Assembly (NCBI GenBank): GCA_035699465.1
Contig: DASSPT010000109.1
Location: forward strand, 1-16,987
Origin: JAICNR01 sp035699465
GTDB lineage: Bacteria > Gemmatimonadota > Gemmatimonadetes > JACCXV01 > JAHWKZ01
DNA length: 16,987 nt
Direction of reading: 5' to 3'
Shown: positions 8,832 through 16,987 of the stretch, piece after piece
How positions within the stretch are numbered: the stretch's first letter is position 1
Layout: each line of letters begins with the position of its first letter
Made by a program: the position numbers and the translations under genes
The notes under the pieces: generated by a model
The model's database searches: none
What the model was told of the DNA's origin: nothing
Seen by the model: the letters and a program-made list of their open reading frames with translations, nothing else

Positions 8832-8845
8832 GTAAGGGCCCTTAC
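8832..8845. repeat. Perfect 14-bp palindrome in the propeller/transpeptidase intergenic region
   Basis: GTAAGGGCCCTTAC is a perfect palindrome without a loop, in the 144-bp gap between the propeller gene (ends 8880) and the transpeptidase start (8735). With no loop or T-run it does not look like a terminator. It lies about 97 bp upstream of the transpeptidase ATG, where an operator for a dimeric regulator would fit. A weak -10-like GATACT is at 8809-8804 on the minus strand, without a good -35. Confidence 0.5.
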
Positions 8846-8879
8846 CCGGAGCGGAGAAATGCGCGGCGGAGCCCCGAAA

Positions 8880-10196
8880 TCAGCGTCCGCGGATGCGGAA
8901 TACGTGCTGCGTGCGGGCGGGGAAGGAGCCGTAGGCCCCCCACACGTCGCCGGTGCGGCCGTCGACCGCGAGATGGCGCACGATCCCGTCCCGCGTGGGG
9001 AGGGGGACGAGGTCGAACGTCTCGCGCGCCGGATCGAACCTGGCGACGGCGCCCGCCCCGGCGAGGGACACCCAGACGGCGCCCGTGCGCGGGTCGACGC
9101 GCGCGACGTAGGGCAGCGCGTCGGGGACCGGGATCTGGTACTCGCGGAAGCGTGACGTCGCCGGATCGAAGGCGGCGAGCCGGTTGGCCGCGAACTCCGG
9201 GACCCAGACGGTTCCGTCCGCCGCCACGTCCAGGCGCCGGGGGCCGCTGAAGGGCTCGGGAAGCGGGTGCACACGGAACTCGCCGCTCGCCGGGTCGAGC
9301 CCGATCAGCCGTCCGCCGGCGAGCTCGGTCATCCAGACCGTTCCGTCGGGGCCGACGCGAAGACCGTACGGGATGTTGCTGCCTCCGTCGGCAAGCGCGG
9401 GCACGGGGACGTCGAGCGTCACCGGCGCCGCGTCCACCGACGGATCGACGAACCCGAGGACCTCGGGCTCCTTCGTGAAGTGGCCGTTGAACCAGACCCG
9501 GCCGGCGGAATCGATCGCCGCCTCGTGCGGGTACACGCCGACTTCCCATGTACGCCACTCCCCGGACTCCGGGTCGCGCCGGGCCAGGGTGGTCGGTCCA
9601 CCCAGCACCACCCACCACGCGCCATCCGGCGCGACCTCGACCGCCCGCGGGTTCGCGCCGGGCACGGGAATCGGGATCTCCTCGAACGCGCCGGTGTCGG
9701 GGTCGAGCACGTACAGCACGTGGGACATCATGCCGGTGACGACCACCCGTCCGTCCGCGGTCACCGCCACGTCGTGGGGAAGATCCGCCGGGCGCGGCAG
9801 CGGGAACTCCTCGACCGACCAGCCGGAGGCGTCCGGGGGCACCGCCGCCGGTGGCGGGAGCTCCGTCAGGTGCTCGGCGAGCCAGTCGGCGGTCGAGGTC
9901 GCGTCGCGGCTCGGCGCCATGATCGGGAAGCCCGTCCGGGCGCCGGCGAACGACAGCATGAGATCGACCGACCGAGCCCACTCCTCGCGGGTCCGCGGCC
10001 GCCCGCCGATCGTCATGACGGCGTCGTCCAGCGGATGGCAGCCGGCACAATCGAGGATGAAGCGCCGCTTGACTTCGCCGTCCGGCAGGCGAGACAGCCA
10101 ATCGGATGTCGTTCGCGAATCGCGGGCGGCGCTCGCCTCCGGCTGACCGTCGCCGTGCGCGAGGAAGATCAGGAACGGGAACAGGAGGAGTCGCAC
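8880..10196 (-). CDS. Secreted cytochrome c-type/virginiamycin B lyase-like seven-bladed propeller protein
   Basis: A 438-residue protein with a short hydrophobic N-terminus (LLLFPFLIFLA), likely exported. Residues 45-95 hold one haem c site, C50-A-G-C53-H54, with M80 and M93 as candidate axial ligands. Seven repeats follow, each a PxxxxVxxDGxVWxx-like strand pair: PHDVAVTADGRVVVTG, NPRAVEVAPDGAWWVV, PHEAAIDSAGRVWFNG, PYGLRVGPDGTVWMTE, PRRLDVAADGTVWVPE, PYVARVDPRTGAVWVS and VRHLAVDGRTGDVWGA. That fits a seven-bladed propeller like streptogramin B lyase (Vgb). A lyase function is doubtful: many environmental proteins of this shape have unknown roles, and the added haem domain suggests redox or electron-transfer coupling. 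The start is GTG at 10196, supported by an AGAGG site six bases upstream. It is divergent from the HEAT-cyclophilin gene. Confidence 0.82.
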   Translation of the reverse strand: MRLLLFPFLIFLAHGDGQPEASAARDSRTTSDWLSRLPDGEVKRRFILDCAGCHPLDDAVMTIGGRPRTREEWARSVDLMLSFAGARTGFPIMAPSRDATSTADWLAEHLTELPPPAAVPPDASGWSVEEFPLPRPADLPHDVAVTADGRVVVTGMMSHVLYVLDPDTGAFEEIPIPVPGANPRAVEVAPDGAWWVVLGGPTTLARRDPESGEWRTWEVGVYPHEAAIDSAGRVWFNGHFTKEPEVLGFVDPSVDAAPVTLDVPVPALADGGSNIPYGLRVGPDGTVWMTELAGGRLIGLDPASGEFRVHPLPEPFSGPRRLDVAADGTVWVPEFAANRLAAFDPATSRFREYQIPVPDALPYVARVDPRTGAVWVSLAGAGAVARFDPARETFDLVPLPTRDGIVRHLAVDGRTGDVWGAYGSFPARTQHVFRIRGR

Positions 10197-10278
10197 GATT
10201 CACCTCTGGATGGAAGGCGCGCGTTCGCATGGCAGACGCTCGCGTCCCGAACCTCGTTCAAGTATCCTGTCGCCCCCC
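10197..10278. promoter_or_regulatory. Divergent promoter region, propeller and HEAT-cyclophilin genes
   Basis: These 82 bp separate two divergent starts. On the minus strand AGAGG (10207-10203) precedes the GTG at 10196 by six bases and decides that start. On the plus strand no Shine-Dalgarno precedes the ATG at 10279; TATCCT at 10263-10268 could be a -10, which would give a very short leader, but no matching -35 is visible. Confidence 0.4.
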
Positions 10279-12291
10279 ATGACGCCTCCGTTCCCACGCA
10301 TCCCGGCCCGCACGAGGCGTATTGCCGTCCGGCTGGCGGCGCCCGCGATGGCGGTCCTGGCGCTCGCCGGACCCGCCGGCGGCCAGGTGGGCCTCTCCCA
10401 GCCGCGGCCGGCGCGTCCGGCCGACGGGCTCCTCTCGCGTCCCGATCTCCAGCGGCTGGTCGACGCCCAGAACGCGCGCGACGGCGGGACCCTCGTCGCC
10501 GCGCTGTCGGATGCCGATCCCGTAGTCCGCGCCCGCGCCGCGTTCGCGCTCGCGTCGGTCCAGGACACGGGCGCAGTGCCTCCGTTGCTCGCGTCGCTCG
10601 CCGACCCCGAGGCGGCCGTCCGCGCCGACGCAGCCTTCGCGCTCGGGCTGACCGCCGACTCGACCGCGGAGGACGCGCTCCTCGACGCGCTCGAGTCGGA
10701 GACGGATCCCGCCGCGCGCGCGGAGCTGTTCGACGCGCTGGGACGTACCGGCGGCGGCGCGTCGCTCGCCGCGCTCGCGACCCTGGGCGCCGCGGGCGAC
10801 GAGCGCGCGCTCCTCGCGCTGGCGATCGGCCGTTACGGACTCCGCGGAATCCATGATCCCCGCGCCGTGGAGCGCCTGGCGGGGCTCGCCGCGGACCCCG
10901 ACCCGCTGGTGGCCGCCGACGCCGCCTGGTACTTCGCCCGCGCGGACACGGCCGCCTGGAGCTCGAGCGTCGCCGATCTGCGGCGGGCCCTCGACGGGCT
11001 CGACCCGAAGGGCGACGCCGCCGCCGAAGCCGCGATTCATCTCCTGGCGGCGCTCGGCCGCCTCGATCGCCCGGAAGACAGGGACCGGCTCGTGGCATGG
11101 CTCGAGGGCGCCGCCGACTGGCGGGCGCGGGTCGCCGCCGCGCGCGCCCTGGCGGGCTTCACCCGCGACCCGCTCGTGACCGGAAGGCTCATGGGGGCGC
11201 TGGACGACCCGCGGCTCCACGTGGCGGTCGAGGCCGCACGGGCGCTGTCGGCGGAGGACTCGCTCGATTCCGAGGTGGAGACCGAGATCGGGAGGCGGGT
11301 GATGACGCGACCCCAGCCCTGGCAGGTCTCGGTCGAGCTCCTGCCCGCCATCGCGAAGGCCGGCCACTCGCGGCTCAACCTGCTGTGGCTCCTCTGGCTG
11401 GACGGCAACCCGCCGCGGGACGTCACCGCGTACTCCGCGGGGCTCCGCTCGCTGGGATGGGGTGACGGGCGCGAGGCGTACCTGGTGCTCCAGCACGCCG
11501 CCACGCGGCCGGAGCCCCGGATCAGCGCCGCGGCGCTGGAGGCGCTCGCCCAGTGGTGGACGCGCGGCGTTCGCACGGAGGAGGTCACACCCGAGCGGTA
11601 CTACGCGGTGTTCGACCGCGCGCTCCGGTCGCGCGACCTCGCGGCCGTCGCCACCGTGGCCCCCGTCCTGGCCGACTCCGCGCTGGTGGCGCTGGGCTCG
11701 GTGACGCTCCTCGAGCAGGTGTACGCAGATCTCGAGGCTCCCGCCGACGCGGAGGCGATGGCCGCCGTGCGCGAAGCGCTGGAGGAGGCGGGCGCGGCCG
11801 TGCCACCGGCGCCACCGCCTTCCCCTGTCCGCCCGATCGACTGGGAGTACCTGGCGCGGCATGGGTCCCGGCCGGCGCTCCGCCTCGACACGAGGCGGGG
11901 GGCGATCGAGCTCGAGCTGGACGCCGAGCTCGCCCCCCAGACGGCGGAGACCGTCCTCAAGCTCGCCGAAGACGGCCGCTACGACGGGGTCGAGTTCCAT
12001 CGGGTGGTGCCTGGCTTCGTCATCCAGGGCGGCGACGTCGGACGGGGCGACGGCTGGGGCGGTCCGGGCTTCTCCATCCGGAGCGAGCTGACGAGGCTAC
12101 CCTACGATCGCGGCACGCTGGGAATGGCGAGCGCGGGCAGGGACACCGAGGGGTCGCAGTACTTCGTGACCCACGGCATGCAGCCCCATCTCGATGGGCG
12201 CTACACGGCGTTCGGTCGCGTGGTGTCGGGGATGGAGGTGGTCGACGCGATCCTGCTGGGTGACCGGGTCGAGCGGGCGGTCGTGCCCTAG
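10279..12291 (+). CDS. Periplasmic HEAT-repeat protein with C-terminal cyclophilin peptidyl-prolyl isomerase
   Basis: A 670-residue protein. Residues 1-36 are an Arg-rich Sec-type signal peptide (core AMAVLALAGPAGG). Residues about 50-510 are HEAT/PBS-lyase-type helical repeats, for example DPVVRARAAFALASVQD, DPEAAVRADAAFALGL and DPRLHVAVEAARALS. After a Pro-rich linker near 510-520, residues about 530-667 form a cyclophilin: FHRVVPGFVIQGGD with R575, F580 and Q583 at the positions of human CypA R55, F60 and Q63, then GSQYFVTH and LDGRYTAFGRVVSGMEVVD. The CypA W121 position is His here, as in many bacterial cyclophilins. It probably catalyses prolyl isomerisation of exported proteins, with the HEAT solenoid as scaffold. 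ATG 10279 is chosen because the signal peptide follows directly; the frame is open upstream to 10210, but that extension is basic and would bury the signal. Its stop overlaps the convergent M48 gene's stop. Confidence 0.9.
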   Translation: MTPPFPRIPARTRRIAVRLAAPAMAVLALAGPAGGQVGLSQPRPARPADGLLSRPDLQRLVDAQNARDGGTLVAALSDADPVVRARAAFALASVQDTGAVPPLLASLADPEAAVRADAAFALGLTADSTAEDALLDALESETDPAARAELFDALGRTGGGASLAALATLGAAGDERALLALAIGRYGLRGIHDPRAVERLAGLAADPDPLVAADAAWYFARADTAAWSSSVADLRRALDGLDPKGDAAAEAAIHLLAALGRLDRPEDRDRLVAWLEGAADWRARVAAARALAGFTRDPLVTGRLMGALDDPRLHVAVEAARALSAEDSLDSEVETEIGRRVMTRPQPWQVSVELLPAIAKAGHSRLNLLWLLWLDGNPPRDVTAYSAGLRSLGWGDGREAYLVLQHAATRPEPRISAAALEALAQWWTRGVRTEEVTPERYYAVFDRALRSRDLAAVATVAPVLADSALVALGSVTLLEQVYADLEAPADAEAMAAVREALEEAGAAVPPAPPPSPVRPIDWEYLARHGSRPALRLDTRRGAIELELDAELAPQTAETVLKLAEDGRYDGVEFHRVVPGFVIQGGDVGRGDGWGGPGFSIRSELTRLPYDRGTLGMASAGRDTEGSQYFVTHGMQPHLDGRYTAFGRVVSGMEVVDAILLGDRVERAVVP

Positions 12292-13169
12292 GGCGTGCCC
12301 GTGCCCTGGCGGAGGCCGGCGGCCTCCATGTGCCGGAGGAAGCGCGGGGCGGCGACGACTTTGCCGCGACGCTCGGAGGGAATCCGGTCCACCGCGTCCT
12401 CGAGCGCGTCCAGGCGGTCATCGGGGTCCGGGTGTGTCTTCTCGAGGAGCGACAGCGACGCGGCTTCGGAATGCTCCTCGAGCTGCTCGACGAATCGCTG
12501 GATGCCGCCCCGATCGTAGCCCGTGTCGGAAGCCAGGCGCATGCCGATCGTATCCGCCTCGATCTCGTCTTCCCGGCTCAGACCCATGAACAGGGCGTTC
12601 GCCCCGAGCCCGATCGCCTGCTCGAGGTACTGCTCGCCCGTGATGTCCACCCGCTCGGCGGCCTCCCGGATGCCGAACTCGGTCCGCGCGCGGTCCTGGA
12701 TCTCCTCGATGACGTCGCGCTGGTTGACGTGGACGACTTCGTGGGCGAGGACGCCGGCCAGCATCGACTCGTCCTCCATCAGGGCCAGCGCTCCGCGGGT
12801 GACGAAGACGTACCCGCCCGGCGCGGCGAAGGCGTTCACCTCATCGCTGTCGAGCACCGCGAAACGGTAGACGACGTCCGGACGCGGATCCGCGGACGCG
12901 ACCGCGTTGCCGACCAGGTTGAGGTACGCCGTCAGCGCGGGATCGCGGGAGATCGTGTAGCGGCCGGCGACGGTAGCGGCGACGCCGCGGCCGATCTCGA
13001 TCTCCTGCGCGGTCGAGATGGGGACCACCGCCGCGCCCACCTTCTCGGCCGTGTCGAGGACCTGTTCGGCCCTTTCCGTCACGTCGCGCCAGATCTGCGC
13101 CTCGGAGGGCATCGCGCCCGCGAGCACGAGAAGGGCCGCGACGCAGGATATGCGAAAGATCCGGCTCAT
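12288..13169 (-). CDS. Secreted M48-family zinc metalloprotease
   Basis: A 293-residue protein. Residues 1-25 are a signal peptide (CVAALLVLAGAMPSEAQ). The catalytic motif HEVVH has zinc ligands H143 and H147 and general base E144; the third ligand is probably E202 in SREDEIEADTIGMRLA. FAAPGGYVFVTRGAL at 114-128 is typical of the M48C/BepA-LoiP group, which degrades or helps assemble misfolded outer-membrane proteins in the periplasm. Unlike BepA it has no long TPR region, so it is closer in size to LoiP-type proteins. The ATG at 13169 has AGGAGG about eight bases upstream and overlaps the preceding gene's stop as ATGA, so it is the last gene of a coupled operon. The stop overlaps the convergent gene's stop in a CTAG. 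Confidence 0.94.
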   Translation of the reverse strand: MSRIFRISCVAALLVLAGAMPSEAQIWRDVTERAEQVLDTAEKVGAAVVPISTAQEIEIGRGVAATVAGRYTISRDPALTAYLNLVGNAVASADPRPDVVYRFAVLDSDEVNAFAAPGGYVFVTRGALALMEDESMLAGVLAHEVVHVNQRDVIEEIQDRARTEFGIREAAERVDITGEQYLEQAIGLGANALFMGLSREDEIEADTIGMRLASDTGYDRGGIQRFVEQLEEHSEAASLSLLEKTHPDPDDRLDALEDAVDRIPSERRGKVVAAPRFLRHMEAAGLRQGTGTP

Positions 13170-13951
13170 GCCCCGGCCTCCTCGGGGAGCGCGTCGTACG
13201 GGGAGAGCCGGCCCTCGAGCCGGAAGCGCTCGAGCTCCGCGGGGCTCACCCGCTGATCTTCCATCCACTCGACCGCCGCGGGGTCCGGGGTCACCGACAC
13301 CGTTCCCTCGGCGGTTTCGACCTGATCGACGCCGCGGGCTCCCGCGGCCGCCGTCACGTTCGGATCCCGGCCGGGGCTGAACTGGGCCAGGCCCTCGCGC
13401 ACGAGGCCGCTCCCGCCCTGCGGGAGCCGGAGCGCGAACGCCTTGTCCTCGTCGAAGTCGGCGGGCTCGGGCGCGCGCAGGACGACCGCCGCCACGCCGC
13501 CACCGGCCGCGGCCACGCTGCGATACGCGGGCGTGTCGCCCGGCGGTCCGGCGAGGACGAGCGCGAGCCAGGCGTCCGATGCCCTGGCGCTCTCCGTGAG
13601 CGGCGTCGCCCCGACCCTGGTGACCAGCCAGTACGCTTCGCCGTCCGACACGACGACAACCGGCTCGTCGAGCTCGTCCCCGCGCGCGACGCGGATCTCG
13701 AGTCGCTCCCGGTCGCCGTCCTGGTAGGCCCAGACCCGGCCGCCGAATTTCGTGACCTGCGCGGCATCCGCCGCCGACGTCCCGCTCTCCGGCAAGAGCC
13801 AGGTCTCCTGCCACGCGTGCTTTCCGCGCGGCATCGCCTCCCGGCGGGCGTCCAGCGTCGCCTGCAGGGACTGGGCCGGGGAGGGGACCGGGACGGTGGC
13901 GCCGAAGGCGAGAGCGACGAGCGCCGCACCCGCCAGGGTTCGCATCCTCAT
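13166..13951 (-). CDS. Secreted protein of unknown function, possibly LolA-like
   Basis: A 261-residue protein I do not recognise by family. It starts with a clear Sec signal (LAGAALVALAFGATVPVPSPAQ, cleavage near residue 27). The first half has a strand-rich pattern (GRVWAYQDGDRERLEIRVAR, PVVVVSDGEAYWLVTRVG) that recalls the half-barrel of LolA/LppX-type lipid or lipoprotein carriers, where a bulky strand carries DGxxxW; this is a resemblance, not an assignment. The C-terminus is acidic. The ATG at 13951 overlaps the mscS-like stop (ATGA) and its own stop overlaps the M48 start (ATGA), so it is coupled on both sides and probably works in the envelope with these partners. A second ATG two codons in is equally possible. 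Confidence 0.8.
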   Translation of the reverse strand: MRMRTLAGAALVALAFGATVPVPSPAQSLQATLDARREAMPRGKHAWQETWLLPESGTSAADAAQVTKFGGRVWAYQDGDRERLEIRVARGDELDEPVVVVSDGEAYWLVTRVGATPLTESARASDAWLALVLAGPPGDTPAYRSVAAAGGGVAAVVLRAPEPADFDEDKAFALRLPQGGSGLVREGLAQFSPGRDPNVTAAAGARGVDQVETAEGTVSVTPDPAAVEWMEDQRVSPAELERFRLEGRLSPYDALPEEAGA

Positions 13952-15534
13952 GGCCGGGCTCCCGCGCGGAAACCGAAGAACTCCCAGATGCGCGACAGGA
14001 TCTGGCCCTTTTCGACGCCGGAGACCTGACTGGCCGCTTCGTGGAGCGCGGCCAGCGTCGCGTCGCGCTGCTCGCGGCGCGTGGAGAGCATCTCGGAGAT
14101 CTGGTCGGCGATGTGCGGGTTCTGGAGCAGGGTCTTCCGGAACGCCTCCCTATCGATGACCACGAACTGGGTGGGCACGGTCGCCGTCACGGTGGCGGTC
14201 CTCTCGGCTCCTGTCATGAGCGCCATCTCCCCGATGATAGCGGATGGTCCCAATTCGGCCAGCTTTTCGCTGCGACCGTCGGCGCTCACCGCGACCCCCA
14301 CGCTGCCCTCGTCGATGATGTAAAGCGAGTCCCCGGGCTGGCCCTGGCGCATGACCACCTCCCCGGTGAAATACCTCTCGACCCGCGCCCGCGAGGCCAG
14401 CGATCGGGTCTCCTGATCGGTGAGTGGATCGAACAGCGGAACCTCCCGCAGCTGTCCGAAGATGCGGTCCTCCGCTTCCCGCGCCGCCGCTTTCTCGGTC
14501 TCTTCGGTGATCGTGTGCATGTAGAGGTTCCGTATCGGGTAGGGGATCTCGATGCCGTGCCGGCTGAACGCGTACCAGAGGCGCGTCATGAAGGCGTTCT
14601 TGATCTCTTCGAGCTCCGCGTAGTCCTTGATCCAGTACTTCACTTCGTAGACGATCGAGAAATCCTCGAACAGCTTCGTGCGGATATGGATTCGCGGCAT
14701 CTTGAGGATCGACGCGGTCTGGTCCGCCGCTTCCTCGATCGCGCGCCTGACGTCGGCGGGCGGATGGCGATAGTGGACCCCCACCTCCGCCAGGACCGCG
14801 TGGATACGGGTGGGCGCGCTGAAATTCACCACGACGTCCTTCGAGATGAGCGAGTTGGGGATGATGACCAGATCGTTGGAGCGCGTCCTCAGGATCGTGG
14901 CCCGCCACGAGATGTCCGTGATCACTCCTTCCATCTCTCCGAACCTGACCCAATCTCCGACCTTGAACGATCGTTCCGTCTGCAGCGATAGACCGCTGAA
15001 GACGTTGCCGAGCGTGTCCTGAAGCGCGAGGCCGATGATGACCGAGAGCACCGCCGAAGTGGTGAACAGTCCTGCCACGTCCAGATCGGTCTGGTAGATC
15101 AGGATCAGCATTACGCCGACGAAGAACAGCACCATGATCGTGACGTCGCGCAGGATGGCCGGGATCTCGAACTTGAGCCGGCCTACGAGCAGCAGGTCGA
15201 TGAGCCCGATCGATGCGATGAGCAGGACCGAGAGCAGTCCCACGACGAGCATGAGGACGCTTACGATCTGGAAGCTCGGGTTGGAGATCAGGCCCCGGAT
15301 CTCCTCGCCGGTCGGGGTCAGGATCGTTCCCGGGACGCGGGGAGAGAGCTCGGCCAGCACAACGCGCAGGATCGCGAAGATGAGGAGCAGGCCGACGACC
15401 AGGAGTGCCCGCCGACGCACGACGGGGTCCTTGCTTAGCGCGCGGATGATCAGCCCCGCGATCGCGAGCGTCGCCACGCTGGCGAATAGAAGCCCGGATC
15501 CGGAGGTGAACTGATCGAGCGAGAATGGGCTCAT
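13948..15534 (-). CDS. MscS-family mechanosensitive channel with C-terminal cyclic-nucleotide-binding domain
   Basis: A 528-residue inner-membrane protein. Hydrophobic segments lie at about 13-33, 42-62, 88-117, 130-148 and 153-180. The last holds the pore-type helix and its conserved tail (SVIIGLALQDTLGNVFSGLSLQ), followed by the MscS beta domain (VGDWVRFGEMEGVITDISWR, VIIPNSLI). After the alpha/beta vestibule region (to about 335), residues 361-480 form a cNMP-binding domain whose phosphate-binding cassette GEMALMTGAERTATVTA has E436 and R445, the residues that contact ribose and phosphate in CRP-type domains. This is the architecture of bacterial cyclic-nucleotide-gated MscS relatives (bCNG), many of which respond to cAMP and poorly or not at all to tension. 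The ATG at 15534 lies 13 bp after the stop of an adenylate cyclase gene, the likely source of its ligand. No Shine-Dalgarno is visible, so coupling is likely. Confidence 0.94.
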   Translation of the reverse strand: MSPFSLDQFTSGSGLLFASVATLAIAGLIIRALSKDPVVRRRALLVVGLLLIFAILRVVLAELSPRVPGTILTPTGEEIRGLISNPSFQIVSVLMLVVGLLSVLLIASIGLIDLLLVGRLKFEIPAILRDVTIMVLFFVGVMLILIYQTDLDVAGLFTTSAVLSVIIGLALQDTLGNVFSGLSLQTERSFKVGDWVRFGEMEGVITDISWRATILRTRSNDLVIIPNSLISKDVVVNFSAPTRIHAVLAEVGVHYRHPPADVRRAIEEAADQTASILKMPRIHIRTKLFEDFSIVYEVKYWIKDYAELEEIKNAFMTRLWYAFSRHGIEIPYPIRNLYMHTITEETEKAAAREAEDRIFGQLREVPLFDPLTDQETRSLASRARVERYFTGEVVMRQGQPGDSLYIIDEGSVGVAVSADGRSEKLAELGPSAIIGEMALMTGAERTATVTATVPTQFVVIDREAFRKTLLQNPHIADQISEMLSTRREQRDATLAALHEAASQVSGVEKGQILSRIWEFFGFRAGARP

Positions 15535-15547
15535 GGACGAGGGAATC

Positions 15548-16987
<1,440 letters not shown>

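Overview
The window is high-GC bacterial DNA (one sampled 60-base line, 3961-4020, is 44/60 G+C). It is almost fully coding and has no tRNA, rRNA, CRISPR array or recognisable transposase. Several traits suggest a diderm soil- or sediment-type bacterium, possibly Gemmatimonadota: many predicted envelope proteins, Sec signals ending in an A-Q or G-Q step, lipobox-bearing L,D-transpeptidases, and a HEAT-repeat/cyclophilin fusion. The phylum call is inference from gene style, not from a marker gene.

Layout. On the minus strand at the left edge are the first 41 codons of a carbon-nitrogen hydrolase (1-125) and a stand-alone Rcp1-type receiver protein (118-561). Divergent from them is a plus-strand pair: a phosphoenolpyruvate synthase (707-3109) overlapped by a serine/threonine dehydratase-like PLP enzyme (TTG start, 3106-4071). 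The pair could turn amino acids into pyruvate and then PEP.

Bases 4072-6116 are an accessory island of visibly lower G+C (4261-4320 and 5761-5820 are each 28/60). It holds a two-gene AbiE-like module. The first gene (4202-5278) encodes a protein with a PD-(D/E)xK nuclease-like N-terminus, a winged helix and an AbiEi-like C-terminus. The second (5262-6083) encodes an AbiEii-type nucleotidyltransferase. The promoter in front is packed with copies of TGTTGC/GCAACA, including two operator-like inverted repeats exactly 68 bp apart, the second spanning the start codon. This is the part of the window most likely to be a little-described defence or toxin-antitoxin system.

The rest is envelope biology. 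Two tandem L,D-transpeptidase lipoproteins (6117-7274 and 7287-8735, minus) are paralogues sharing an unusual CxCY motif. A secreted seven-bladed propeller with one CxxCH haem site (8880-10196, minus) is divergent from a periplasmic HEAT-repeat protein fused to a cyclophilin (10279-12291, plus). That gene collides tail to tail with a four-gene minus-strand operon running from beyond the right edge to 12288: CHASE2 adenylate cyclase, MscS-type channel with a cyclic-nucleotide-binding domain, unknown secreted protein, M48 metalloprotease. Three of its junctions are short or overlapping (13-bp gap, then two ATGA overlaps). The cyclase beside a cNMP-binding channel suggests a local cAMP-to-channel signalling unit.
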